DNA of 20,718 nt from a virus, in the IMG/VR virus record IMGVR_UViG_3300023284_000304, positions 1-20,718 of that record. One strand, written 5' to 3'. Positions 14,553 to 20,533 of this stretch are shown piece by piece (the stretch's first letter is position 1; each line of letters starts with the position of its first letter). The notes beneath the pieces are model-generated. The model saw only the letters and a list, made by a program, of their open reading frames with translations. It ran no database searches and was not told where the DNA came from. Made by a program: the position numbers and the translations under genes.

Positions 14553-14807
14553 GTGAGCAGCTACGATTTTAAAACAGTTGTCGGTGAGAACTTAGAAGTG
14601 AAGGTTTGTTTTGATTATCAGCCTTATGAACCGCCAGAACCTACTTATCCAGGATGCGAAGCAGAAGTAACTATAACCTGTGTGCTTGCTGGAAAATTGG
14701 AATGGGGCGGCTTCGATATTTCAGAAGACCTAAATTATAACTGCCTTGAACGACTCAAATATGAGTGCTTCGAACAAATCGAATTATCATATGAGCAGGG
14801 AGAATAG
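14553..14807 (+). CDS. Small phage protein with YPGCEAEV motif, unknown function
   Basis: The 84-residue product starts at GTG 14553, with GGAG (14541-14544) 8 bases before it. It is acidic and beta-rich, with LEVKVCFDYQPYEPPEP and YPGCEAEVTITCV. Small phage proteins with a Y-P-G-x-x-A-E-V block near early genes are familiar to me but have no assigned function. It has five Cys. No membrane segment is present. Confidence 0.7.
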   Translation: MSSYDFKTVVGENLEVKVCFDYQPYEPPEPTYPGCEAEVTITCVLAGKLEWGGFDISEDLNYNCLERLKYECFEQIELSYEQGE

Positions 14808-14809
14808 AA

Positions 14810-15049
14810 ATGACTAAATTAAATTTGTGGGCTTATAAGTGTGTACTTAATGGATATGATTTTGGTGTAACACTGGCTTCATCAGGAACGGATATGACTC
14901 CCAGAGGATGGGTTTTTATTAAAGAGCTAGAAGAAGATATTGATAACGAAGATGTAGCTAAAAAAATAGCTGCAGCGGAAAATTCTACAAAAGCAGCAAA
15001 GCGTGAACTACTAATGAAAGCGCTTGAAGACCTGGAAGATGAATTATGA
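14810..15049 (+). CDS. Small acidic protein, unknown function
   Basis: The 79-residue product has a beta-like first half (NLWAYKCVLNGYDFGVTLASSG) and a charged helical second half (KKIAAAENSTKAAKRELLMK, then ALEDLEDEL). AGGGAGAA lies about 8 bases before the ATG. The TGA overlaps the next ATG (ATGA), implying coupling to the membrane peptide that follows. No family is recognised. Confidence 0.7.
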   Translation: MTKLNLWAYKCVLNGYDFGVTLASSGTDMTPRGWVFIKELEEDIDNEDVAKKIAAAENSTKAAKRELLMKALEDLEDEL

Positions 15050-15150
15050 GACGTAAAACTAAGGAATATCTATCACTGCTGGGGTGCTGTCTTATCTTCT
15101 CAGTAGGGACAATAGCTTTCTTAATTCTATTTATTGATAGCCTGGAGTAA
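15046..15150 (+). CDS. 34-residue single-helix membrane peptide
   Basis: The product begins MRRKTKEYLSLLG, followed by a long hydrophobic helix (CCLIFSVGTIAFLILFI) and a short DSLE end. The positive N-terminus predicts an inside N-terminus. The ATGA overlap with the upstream gene and the fit before the next ribosome site (GGAG inside its own end) support expression. Function is unknown. Confidence 0.6.
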   Translation: MRRKTKEYLSLLGCCLIFSVGTIAFLILFIDSLE

Positions 15151-15152
15151 TT

Positions 15153-15335
15153 ATGAGCAATATAGGATTGGAAGATCGTATGCTTGAATTATTATTATTT
15201 GAAATGGGTGAAAGACACTGCGAAAAAGGAATTCCGCAACAATGTAATGATAAAGAATATCTTGACGGTTATCGCCGACAATATGCTAAAGAACAGCAAC
15301 TAACAGCACAAGGAGAAAGCAATGGACCTAGATGA
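15153..15335 (+). CDS. Small protein with YLDGYRRQYAKEQQ motif, unknown function
   Basis: The 60-residue product follows GGAG (15143-15146) in the end of the membrane peptide gene. It has a helical start (LEDRMLELLLFEMG), then HCEKGIPQQCND and EYLDGYRRQYAKEQQ. The G-x-P...Y-x-x-G-Y...Y pattern recurs in small phage proteins without a known role. It overlaps the start of the Rad52-family gene by 14 bases, and its last codons contain that gene's ribosome site. Confidence 0.7.
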   Translation: MSNIGLEDRMLELLLFEMGERHCEKGIPQQCNDKEYLDGYRRQYAKEQQLTAQGESNGPR

Positions 15336-15909
15336 TCCACTAACGATAGACCAAATTGATTTCCGTATTCAATCAATAAACAAAGGCGGTTATGCAACAA
15401 TTCTGGCTTATAAAGATGCCAGGGTAGATATGAATCGCTTAAACAAGGTGTACGGTGTAGGTAGATGGCAGCGTAAACATGAACTTATAAACGGCAATCT
15501 TTTCTGCTCTGTTGGTATCTGGAATGAAGACATTAAAGAATGGTGCTGGGTCCAAGATGTTGGCACTGAATCCAACACAGAGAAGCAGAAAGGACAAGCA
15601 AGTGATTCATTCAAGCGCGCTTGTTTTAATCTTGGCATAGGTATTGAGCTTTATGACTATCCGATAATCGAGGCAAAGCTAAACGGCGGAGGAAATGAAA
15701 ACGGATCTGGTGTGGAGTGGTTTCTAGACGAGTCCAAAAAAGACAAGTGGGGTAAGCCGTCAGTGAGAGCCGGATGGGGGCTAAAACTTAAAGAGTGGAA
15801 ATGGGTTAACCAGTTCCAAGACGGCTTATTAACCTGTTTGGCCGCACAAGATCAAAACGGAAAGATTAGATTTCAATTCGGAAAATATAACAAGGAGTTA
15901 GGCAAATGA
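15322..15909 (+). CDS. Rad52/22-family single-strand annealing protein
   Basis: The 195-residue protein has the Rad52-like annealing core. ATILAYKDARVDMNRLN and GRWQRKH (about residues 25-52) lead into the hallmark DVGTESNTEKQKGQASDSFK, RACFNLGIGIELYDYP (about 79-113). Such proteins anneal complementary single strands during phage recombination and concatemer formation, like ERF or Red-beta. A Lys/Trp-rich C-terminal part follows. AGGAG (15311-15315) lies 6 bases before the ATG. Its end overlaps the start of the coiled-coil gene (ATGA), its probable partner. Confidence 0.9.
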   Translation: MDLDDPLTIDQIDFRIQSINKGGYATILAYKDARVDMNRLNKVYGVGRWQRKHELINGNLFCSVGIWNEDIKEWCWVQDVGTESNTEKQKGQASDSFKRACFNLGIGIELYDYPIIEAKLNGGGNENGSGVEWFLDESKKDKWGKPSVRAGWGLKLKEWKWVNQFQDGLLTCLAAQDQNGKIRFQFGKYNKELGK

Positions 15910-16865
15910 GCGAATCAGAATTAGAAGTTTTAGAAATGGTTGTGATTGAACCAAGCACTGTATTGGCAGCATACACTAACGGCGAAGGGTTGGATGATGC
16001 TATAGATCAGGTAAAGACCGTTGTTCAGTGTTTTGAACATGACTTATCAACTAAAACAGGAAGAGCTAAGACTGCATCACTTGCTCACAAAGTAGCTAAA
16101 GTTAAAACAAAACTTGATTCAATGGGTAAAGAGTTAGTAGCTGGATGGAAGGATCAAGCAAGAAAAGTAGATTCAAGTCGCAAGTCTATGCGTGAAGCTT
16201 TGGATGAACTCAAGATTGAGGCAAGAAAGCCTCTTACTGAATGGGAGATGGAACAGGCAGAAATAGAAGCCGAGCGACTAGCTCGAGCAGAGGCTGAAGC
16301 GCTGGCGAACCAAATAGAGTCGGATCACGAAATAGCAATTCTGATGAACGATAAAATTGAGCGCGACGCAGCTGACGCTAGAGCTGAAGAAGAGCGTCAA
16401 GCCAAAGCCGCAGCAGAGCAAGCCGAACGTGATCGCAAAATCCGCGAAGCACGAATTGCCACTGAAGCCGCTGAACGCGCGACACGTAAAGCAAACGAAC
16501 AGGCAGCACAGAAGGAAGCAGAAGCAGCACAGGCGATCAAGGAAGCACAGGAAGCCGGGCAGCGCGCTAGGTGGGAACATGAAGAATCTCTAAAGCAGGC
16601 AGAAGCCCAAAAAATCCAAGCCGTCAAAGACGCTGAAGCAAAAGCTGAACGTGAAGCCCAAGCGAAGGAAGAGGATCGTTTAGATGAAGAAGCTCGCATT
16701 GCTGAAGAGCAGGCAAAACGAGAAGCAAACAAAAACCATCGCCGGAAAATAAACAACGCTGTACTGACTGACCTCGTGAAAGCTGGGCTAGATGAAACAA
16801 CTGGCAAGCACTTGATCAGGATGATCATTGCCGGGCAAATCGCACATACGAGTATTAGTTATTAA
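15906..16865 (+). CDS. Coiled-coil recombination-associated phage protein
   Basis: The 319-residue protein has a helical N-terminal domain (about residues 1-110, with DDAIDQVKTVVQCFEHDL and KPLTEWEMEQ) and a very long Ala/Glu/Lys/Arg/Gln coiled coil (about 110-275). A compact C-terminal domain ends in HLIRMIIAGQIAHTSISY. This layout is common in phage genes beside single-strand annealing proteins, sometimes annotated DUF1351-like or simply coil-containing. The compact C-terminus may bind partner or DNA. TolA-like annotation would reflect low complexity only. It is coupled to the Rad52-family gene by ATGA. Confidence 0.8.
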   Translation: MSESELEVLEMVVIEPSTVLAAYTNGEGLDDAIDQVKTVVQCFEHDLSTKTGRAKTASLAHKVAKVKTKLDSMGKELVAGWKDQARKVDSSRKSMREALDELKIEARKPLTEWEMEQAEIEAERLARAEAEALANQIESDHEIAILMNDKIERDAADARAEEERQAKAAAEQAERDRKIREARIATEAAERATRKANEQAAQKEAEAAQAIKEAQEAGQRARWEHEESLKQAEAQKIQAVKDAEAKAEREAQAKEEDRLDEEARIAEEQAKREANKNHRRKINNAVLTDLVKAGLDETTGKHLIRMIIAGQIAHTSISY

Positions 16866-16873
16866 GTAACGCT

Positions 16874-17092
16874 ATGAGAGAAGTGATGATTACTAAAGAA
16901 GGAATGATAATTATAGAAAATGGGAAGATCTTCTTACATGGATTTCATTTTAAAGCAACCAATAATTTTGATGATAACCCTAAAGCCATAATCTCGTACA
17001 TAGAGAACATCTTAAAAGAAGAGAACTTTGTCCCTATCAACTGTGTATATGTTTCTGGTGAATATCAGGAGCCAGGAAAGGAGAATAAATAA
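16874..17092 (+). CDS. Small protein, unknown function (first of a probable paralogous pair)
   Basis: The 72-residue product contains GMIIIENGKIFLHGFHFKA followed by a helix (KAIISYIENILKEE) and ends GKENK. It resembles the next gene product in layout: G-x-I-x-I, then F-x-F, then a helix, ending ENK. This suggests duplication. The start is uncertain. ATG 16874 has no clear ribosome site, while ATG 16886 has GAGAAG just before it. The stop overlaps the next ATG (TAATG) behind the sequence AGGAGAATAAATAATGA. Confidence 0.65.
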   Translation: MREVMITKEGMIIIENGKIFLHGFHFKATNNFDDNPKAIISYIENILKEENFVPINCVYVSGEYQEPGKENK

Positions 17093-17095
17093 TGA
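17079..17095 (+). repeat. 17-bp coupling leader, copy 1
   Basis: AGGAGAATAAATAATGA occurs here and, identically, at 17270-17286. Each copy carries the ribosome site, the stop of one gene and the start of the next, so the repeat moves with the gene boundary. Confidence 0.9.
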
Positions 17096-17283
17096 TTGAG
17101 AAAACAGGCCAGATAACAATTAATGATGATGAAGTGTTAGTTAGTGACTTTGTATTTCATTATGCCGCCAATGGATCTATGGAATTAATTAAACAGGATT
17201 TAAAAGAATATGTTTGCAACCTTATAGATAGTGCTGAAGGTTACGAGGATTTATTCGGAGTTATTAGTCAGGAGAATAAATAA
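17092..17283 (+). CDS. Small acidic protein, unknown function (second of a probable paralogous pair)
   Basis: The 63-residue product contains GQITINDDEVLVSDFVFHY, a helix (ELIKQDLKEYVCNLID) and ends SQENK. It aligns in plan with the upstream 72-residue protein, including the shared ENK end. It starts and ends in the 17-bp coupling leader, sharing one base with each neighbour. A short beta-sheet plus helix fold is likely. Function is not recognised. Confidence 0.7.
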   Translation: MIEKTGQITINDDEVLVSDFVFHYAANGSMELIKQDLKEYVCNLIDSAEGYEDLFGVISQENK

Positions 17284-17286
17284 TGA
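17270..17286 (+). repeat. 17-bp coupling leader, copy 2
   Basis: This is an exact copy of 17079-17095, placed at the next gene junction 191 bases downstream. It supports a tandem gene duplication that kept the translation-coupling signal. Confidence 0.9.
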
Positions 17287-17525
17287 GCATGAAAATTTTA
17301 TATGATCAATTCATAGAAAAATTAGTAGAGGTTAACGACGAAACAAAAACAGAACAGGAACATAACAGGCTTGTTACATATTTCAACGGATGGAAACAAG
17401 GCATCCAGGATGCAACAGGCTATAGATTTAACGGAGATTATCACTATATTAATTTAGAAGAAAAAGGAGAATTTGAAGAACGTCCTATGTGTTGTGGTGA
17501 ATTTTTAGATTGGGATGCAAAATAA
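17283..17525 (+). CDS. Small phage protein, unknown function
   Basis: The 80-residue product is acidic and aromatic-rich: YDQFIEKLVEVNDETKTEQ, FNGWKQGIQDATGYRF, then a Cys pair (PMCCGEFLDW). It starts within the 17-bp leader (TAATG) and ends by overlapping the next ATG (TAATG). The helical N-terminus and Cys pair give no clear family. Confidence 0.7.
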   Translation: MSMKILYDQFIEKLVEVNDETKTEQEHNRLVTYFNGWKQGIQDATGYRFNGDYHYINLEEKGEFEERPMCCGEFLDWDAK

Positions 17526-17767
17526 TGTGTGAATGGACAACTTGTGAACAGTCAGGACAGCAGTGGTTAGATGCTCTAGGCGGCAGATTCTGGCTATCAG
17601 GTGGCATAGGGGTTATTTGGATCCTGGTCAAGGTCACAGTAGACGCAGCAGGGCCAAATGAATCAAACCCCGTTAGGTTTGCTACAGAGTTACGGGCTAA
17701 AGATTGGGTAAAATATCTGCAAGAAAAACAGACTAAAAGCCCAAGAGTCGTCAGTGAGTTATTTTAA
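17525..17767 (+). CDS. Small protein with a hydrophobic segment, unknown function
   Basis: The ATG at 17525 (sharing a base with the upstream TAA) is preferred to an in-frame TTG at 17510, because TAATG coupling is the rule in this operon. The 80-residue product begins MCEWTTCEQSGQQW and has a Trp/Gly/Val-rich hydrophobic stretch (FWLSGGIGVIWILVKVTV, about residues 22-39) that may cross the membrane. A charged helical end (ELRAKDWVKYLQEKQTK) follows. It is the last gene before the C4-like RNA promoter. Confidence 0.65.
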   Translation: MCEWTTCEQSGQQWLDALGGRFWLSGGIGVIWILVKVTVDAAGPNESNPVRFATELRAKDWVKYLQEKQTKSPRVVSELF

Positions 17768-17790
17768 TTATGTTATAGGACTGTTATAAT
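17762..17790 (+). promoter_or_regulatory. Extended -10 promoter for the C4-like RNA and replication gene
   Basis: A perfect TATAAT (17785-17790) is preceded by TGT, forming an extended -10 (TGTTATAAT). A weak -35 (TTTTAA, 17762-17767) lies 17 bases upstream. Transcription would begin about 17797, at the base of the structured RNA. Confidence 0.7.
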
Positions 17791-17794
17791 GCTT

Positions 17795-17858
17795 ATGCGG
17801 CGCAAGGGAGTAGCTATCCTTGTTCACGCCTACCCCTTTCGGGCAAGCCGCATTCCAA
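17795..17858 (+). ncRNA. C4-like antisense RNA (phage P1/P7 C4, P4 CI RNA type)
   Basis: Directly behind the promoter, ATGCGGC (17795-17801) pairs with GCCGCAT (17847-17853). This encloses a CAAGG/CCTTG hairpin (17803-17807 with 17818-17822) and a C-rich stretch CCCCTTTCGGGC (17833-17844). CCCCTTTC is complementary to GAAAGGGG at 17880-17887, the ribosome site of the replication gene, and in part to GAAAGGG at 17865-17871. G-U pairs extend both duplexes. C4-type RNAs of P1, P7 and P4 work this way, with a single-stranded stretch complementary to leader sequences just downstream. Translation control of the downstream gene is inferred. Family membership is recalled from memory and not searched. 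Confidence 0.65.
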
Positions 17859-17863
17859 CCAGC

Positions 17864-17887
17864 TGAAAGGGCGCAATTTGAAAGGGG
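17864..17887 (+). promoter_or_regulatory. Paired antisense target sites overlapping the ribosome site
   Basis: TGAAAGGG occurs twice, at 17864-17871 and 17879-17886, 15 bases apart. The second copy is the Shine-Dalgarno of the DUF1376 gene (AAAGGGG, 6 bases before ATG 17893). Both are complementary to CCCCTTTC in the C4-like RNA, so pairing would cover the ribosome site. Confidence 0.6.
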
Positions 17888-17892
17888 ACTCC

Positions 17893-18687
17893 ATGCACTA
17901 CTACCAATTCAATATTGGTGACTATCATAGCCATACCGGTTATTTGTCACTGATGGAAGATCTAGCCTATAGAAGGCTTCTAGATCAATACTACCTTCAA
18001 GAAATTCCACTACCTTCAGACGCTAAAGAAATAGCCCGCAAGATTGGCATGAGCGACTATTTAGAAGAAGTTGAACAAATATTAGCTGACTTCTTCACTC
18101 TTAACGATGCTGGCGAACACATAAACAAGAGAGTAGATGAAGAAATCTCTCAATATCGCGCAAAGGCAGACACAGCAAGGGTTAACGGGAAGAAAGGCGG
18201 AAGACCTAAGAAACCGGATAGCAACCCAGAAGAAACCCAACAGGAACCCAGAAAAACCCAGCCGGTTATTTTAGCTAACCCAGAAGAAACCGGATTGAAA
18301 GCTAACCAAGAACCAATAACCAATAACCAAGAACCAATAACCAAAGAAAAGATTAAAGACATGTCTCCGCTAGAAGCGGATACGAAGTCAAAGGTTCCAT
18401 ATTCTAAAATTTTAGATCTATATCATTCAACACTCCCAGGCCATCCACAGATAAAAGTCCTCTCTGAAAAACGAAAAGCTCACATCAGACAGACCTGGAA
18501 AAACTACCTAAACACATTGGAGGATTGGGAAGAGTATTTTAGGATTGGAGTAGCTACTAATAATTTTCTATCTGGCAAAGCTGTTCCTGTGAACGGGCGT
18601 AAACCTTGGATAGCTGATTTTGATTGGCTGATTAACCAAAACAACGCGATCAAAGTAAGTGAGGGGAAATACAATGAGCAAGTTTAA
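17893..18687 (+). CDS. DUF1376 replication-initiation-type protein
   Basis: The start at ATG 17893 is behind AAAGGGG. An in-frame TTG at 17878 lies inside the leader. Of 264 residues, 1-85 match DUF1376: MHYYQFNIGDYHSHTGYLSL, EDLAYRRLLDQYYLQE and DFFTLNDAGEHINKR. A basic patch NGKKGGRPKK follows. Residues 109-150 form a Pro/Glu/Gln linker encoded by iteron-like repeats. The C-terminus (from about 168) contains KILDLYHSTLPGHPQIKVL and ends near WIADFDWLINQ, like primosome-type replication proteins. The role is probably origin binding and helicase loading, analogous to lambda O. Expression is probably limited by the upstream C4-like RNA. Confidence 0.82.
   Translation: MHYYQFNIGDYHSHTGYLSLMEDLAYRRLLDQYYLQEIPLPSDAKEIARKIGMSDYLEEVEQILADFFTLNDAGEHINKRVDEEISQYRAKADTARVNGKKGGRPKKPDSNPEETQQEPRKTQPVILANPEETGLKANQEPITNNQEPITKEKIKDMSPLEADTKSKVPYSKILDLYHSTLPGHPQIKVLSEKRKAHIRQTWKNYLNTLEDWEEYFRIGVATNNFLSGKAVPVNGRKPWIADFDWLINQNNAIKVSEGKYNEQV
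18223..18344 (+). repeat. Iteron-like repeats inside the replication gene, candidate origin
   Basis: AACCCAGAAGAAACC occurs exactly at 18223-18237 and 18277-18291. The variant AACCCAGAAAAACCC lies between them at 18245-18259. A 21-bp unit is then repeated perfectly in tandem (18303-18323, 18324-18344), built of AACCAAGAACC and AATAACC. All copies lie in the linker of the DUF1376 gene on an A/C-rich strand, as the lambda origin iterons lie inside the O gene. Confidence 0.55.
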
Positions 18688-19009
18688 TGCGTCAAAACAA
18701 TTTGAACCTGAAAAGCATTCTCAGAAGTGTAAGGCCAATGGATGCCCTCTTGTATGGGTTAAAGATGGGTTATGTACAGTTCACTCCAATCAGCCCGCCA
18801 GCAGGTGGACAGGCATCACAACACGCATTATAGAGAGCAGACAGACGTATGATGCTTATGTAAGAGTTTTACACATGGGTCCAGGAGCATTTGACAATAA
18901 TAGAAATATGTTTGAACACTTCTCTATCCCTCCTAATGAAAATGAAAACGGCCTTTCTTATCACGCGAGGCTTTTAGCTGATTTTCGAAAGAGGGTTACA
19001 GATTTCTAG
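18674..19009 (+). CDS. Small putative zinc-binding protein next to the replication gene
   Basis: ATG 18674 follows GAGGGG (18661-18666) and overlaps the end of the DUF1376 gene by 14 bases. An in-frame GTG at 18659 lies before the ribosome site. The 111-residue product has CKANGCPLVWVKDGLCTVHS near residues 19-38, a Cys-x4-Cys...Cys-x2-His pattern that could bind zinc. A helical remainder (ITTRIIESRQTYDAYVRVLH, LADFRKRVTDF) follows. Overlap with the replication gene suggests a replication-accessory role, which is inference. Confidence 0.7.
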   Translation: MSKFNASKQFEPEKHSQKCKANGCPLVWVKDGLCTVHSNQPASRWTGITTRIIESRQTYDAYVRVLHMGPGAFDNNRNMFEHFSIPPNENENGLSYHARLLADFRKRVTDF

Positions 19010-19058
19010 CCAAAAGTAGATCGGCAGAACTAATGAAGATGATGAAAGGAGAAGAGAC

Positions 19059-19313
19059 ATGAGGCTGCCAACATTTAGAAAAACGGTAAAGATACGCTTT
19101 TGGTCGTTGCGCGATGGTCTTGGCCAATCACTTGGTGTTGTTCACGACATTGACACACAGGTAGAACGTGAATGCTACCGGGTAAAAGACGGTGATGATT
19201 GGAGATGGCAGATTAAGGCGCTTAATACTATTGGTAAATGGGATTGGGCAGCTTATACCGATCAAGAAACGCTTGATAATTATGGTAGTGAGTTAGAATT
19301 TGAGTATAAATAA
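19059..19313 (+). CDS. Small basic-aromatic protein, unknown function
   Basis: The 84-residue product begins MRLPTFRKTVKIRFWSLRDG and is rich in Trp (DDWRWQIKALNTIGKWDW), with an acidic end. AAGGAGAAGAGAC precedes the ATG, and a similar GGAAGAGACATGA leader stands before the next gene. A beta-strand start is likely. No family, membrane helix or metal motif is recognised. Confidence 0.7.
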   Translation: MRLPTFRKTVKIRFWSLRDGLGQSLGVVHDIDTQVERECYRVKDGDDWRWQIKALNTIGKWDWAAYTDQETLDNYGSELEFEYK

Positions 19314-19355
19314 TAGTAACCCCCTGCGCCAAGCCCCACTTAACGAGGAAGAGAC

Positions 19356-19571
19356 ATGAGTGAAAAACTAGATTCTCATCAAGCGTGGACACCAGGAGAA
19401 ATGCTTTTAGACGATATTGAATATGTCTTTATGAATCTTGACCATGTTGTTAGGTTCAGCACTCGCCCAGGGTGGGGCAATCATTACCCTTCAGAGATGG
19501 CACAAAACAGTGTTAAAGAGGCAGATGAAGCAATACTAAAAGCTATGGGCGCTAATAAAAGTGAGAAATAG
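19356..19571 (+). CDS. Small protein, unknown function
   Basis: The 71-residue product (MSEKLDSHQAWTPGEML...) has an acidic segment, a loop with WGNHYPSEM and a helical end (KEADEAILKAMGANK). GAGGAAGAGAC precedes the ATG. Its layout is typical of small phage accessory proteins, but no family is recognised. It is the last gene before a new AT-rich promoter-like region. Confidence 0.7.
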   Translation: MSEKLDSHQAWTPGEMLLDDIEYVFMNLDHVVRFSTRPGWGNHYPSEMAQNSVKEADEAILKAMGANKSEK

Positions 19572-19583
19572 CGTAAATAAATA

Positions 19584-19612
19584 TTGTGATAATTGAAATA
19601 ATGTGAAATAAT
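19584..19612 (+). promoter_or_regulatory. Candidate promoter with helically phased ATAAT repeats
   Basis: TTGTGA (19584-19589) and AATAAT (19607-19612) are 17 bases apart. Inside and around them, GTGATAAT, TTGAAATAAT and GTGAAATAAT recur at about 10-base spacing (from 19586 to 19612). The repeats could be bent DNA or repeated operator half-sites, perhaps for the HTH protein encoded just downstream. Confidence 0.4.
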
Positions 19613-19644
19613 TGACCCATAAATTAATACAACGTGTAGGCAAT

Positions 19645-19851
19645 ATGACGGCATCTAAGAAAGCAAAAGGAATGGGAATGAAATCTCTGAGAGAGGTATC
19701 GATAATTACGGGGGTTTGTGGTCGCACACTGATTAACTGGTATCACAATAAACCGGATCTATTCCACGTTGTATGCGTAGGATGCTTGCAGATTAAAGAA
19801 TCAAATAAGAGGAGTGAATGGTATGAGCCAGGAAATAGATCAAGAAACTAA
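19645..19851 (+). CDS. Small helix-turn-helix DNA-binding protein
   Basis: A 68-residue protein from ATG 19645. A TTG at 19612 would lie in the promoter, and the ribosome site (TAGG) is weak and close. It has a basic start and then SLREVSIITGVCGRTLINWY (residues 14-33), a clear helix-turn-helix, followed by HNKPDLFHVVCVGC. Small phage HTH proteins of this pattern are common near regulatory genes, and an early or late switch or replication control is plausible. The last 29 bases overlap the next gene in another frame. Confidence 0.75.
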   Translation: MTASKKAKGMGMKSLREVSIITGVCGRTLINWYHNKPDLFHVVCVGCLQIKESNKRSEWYEPGNRSRN

Positions 19852-20044
19852 ATTTATAGCGTTGACTGGCGAACTTACATACACGGGAGAAGGAGGTTCT
19901 TTTCAGACTGGTGATGGCGACTTCACTTTAAACGGAGAGCCGATGGATAAACAAACTACATATTATTTAAAAGACGGCGATATTATTGACGATCTGGGAT
20001 TTAAATCTCCTACGCCTGAAGATTTAAGATGGAAGTTTAACTAA
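19823..20044 (+). CDS. Small acidic protein, unknown function
   Basis: ATG 19823 follows AGGAG (19810-19814) at 8 bases. A GTG at 19814 lies inside that site. The 73-residue product is acidic and beta-rich: KFIALTGELTYTGEGGSF, GDFTLNGEPMD, TYYLKDGDIIDD. It overlaps the HTH gene by 29 bases. A small beta-barrel or sheet fold is likely. No family is recognised. Confidence 0.7.
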   Translation: MSQEIDQETKFIALTGELTYTGEGGSFQTGDGDFTLNGEPMDKQTTYYLKDGDIIDDLGFKSPTPEDLRWKFN

Positions 20045-20098
20045 CCGATTAACAATAATAAATAATGTTTTATTACCCGGGGTGACGGGAGAGAAGAC

Positions 20099-20533
20099 AT
20101 GAATGAAGTAGAGACTGTAGAAGTTGACGGCCTGGAATGCAGATTCATCTGGTTCTATGGAAAGAAAAGAGTATTTTATAAAGTTCTTGGTGAGTGGCAT
20201 CGCAGCACAAAATCAGTCCGTGTCGTAGAGGCAGCGTTTAAGGCCCGAGAAAATGAAAAACTCAAGGCAGCGGAAAGAAAAGCTCTTAGCAGAAAGAAAT
20301 ACGATAGCCGTAAATTAAAAGCCAGCGAAAAAACAGGCCAAAAATTACTAACTGCTCTCGCAGAAGCCGAGAAGCCTCTGACAATTGCAGAGCTTATGTT
20401 TAAGACACGCCTAACTAAAAAAGCTATTTATAACGCGAAGGCCCGCCTTGGATCGGATGTCATTAAACGAGCTAAATCCAGGATATGCGATGTTAGCGAA
20501 CGGCAGTGCATGACTTGGGAGCTGGCAGCATGA
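20099..20533 (+). CDS. Putative DNA-binding protein with C-terminal winged-helix-like domain
   Basis: The 144-residue product has a beta-rich start (ECRFIWFYGKKRVFYKVLG), a basic linker (KLKAAERKALSRKKYDSRKL) and a winged-helix-like end. That end comprises KLLTALAEAEKPLTIAELM, then KTRLTKKAIYNAKARLG, then VIKRAKSRIC (about residues 79-130). GGGAGAGAAGAC precedes the ATG. It overlaps the nuclease gene by ATGA, so the two are probably made together. A role as a regulator or nuclease partner is possible. The domain call is by pattern. Confidence 0.65.
   Translation: MNEVETVEVDGLECRFIWFYGKKRVFYKVLGEWHRSTKSVRVVEAAFKARENEKLKAAERKALSRKKYDSRKLKASEKTGQKLLTALAEAEKPLTIAELMFKTRLTKKAIYNAKARLGSDVIKRAKSRICDVSERQCMTWELAA

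Noticed and set aside
16397-16828. Leftward Ser/Ala/Phe-rich open frame opposite the coiled-coil gene
   Set aside because: It is a shadow of the Ala/Glu/Lys-rich repeats on the other strand.
17803-17850. Resemblance of GGGAGTAGC and GGGCAAG to the manganese (yybP-ykoY) riboswitch
   Set aside because: The element is too short for that riboswitch, it lacks the typical intervening stems, and the downstream gene is not a transporter. The complementarity to the ribosome site fits a C4-type antisense RNA better.
18303-18344. Short tandem repeat considered as a CRISPR-like array
   Set aside because: The 21-bp units are directly adjacent with no spacers and lie in frame inside a coding gene.
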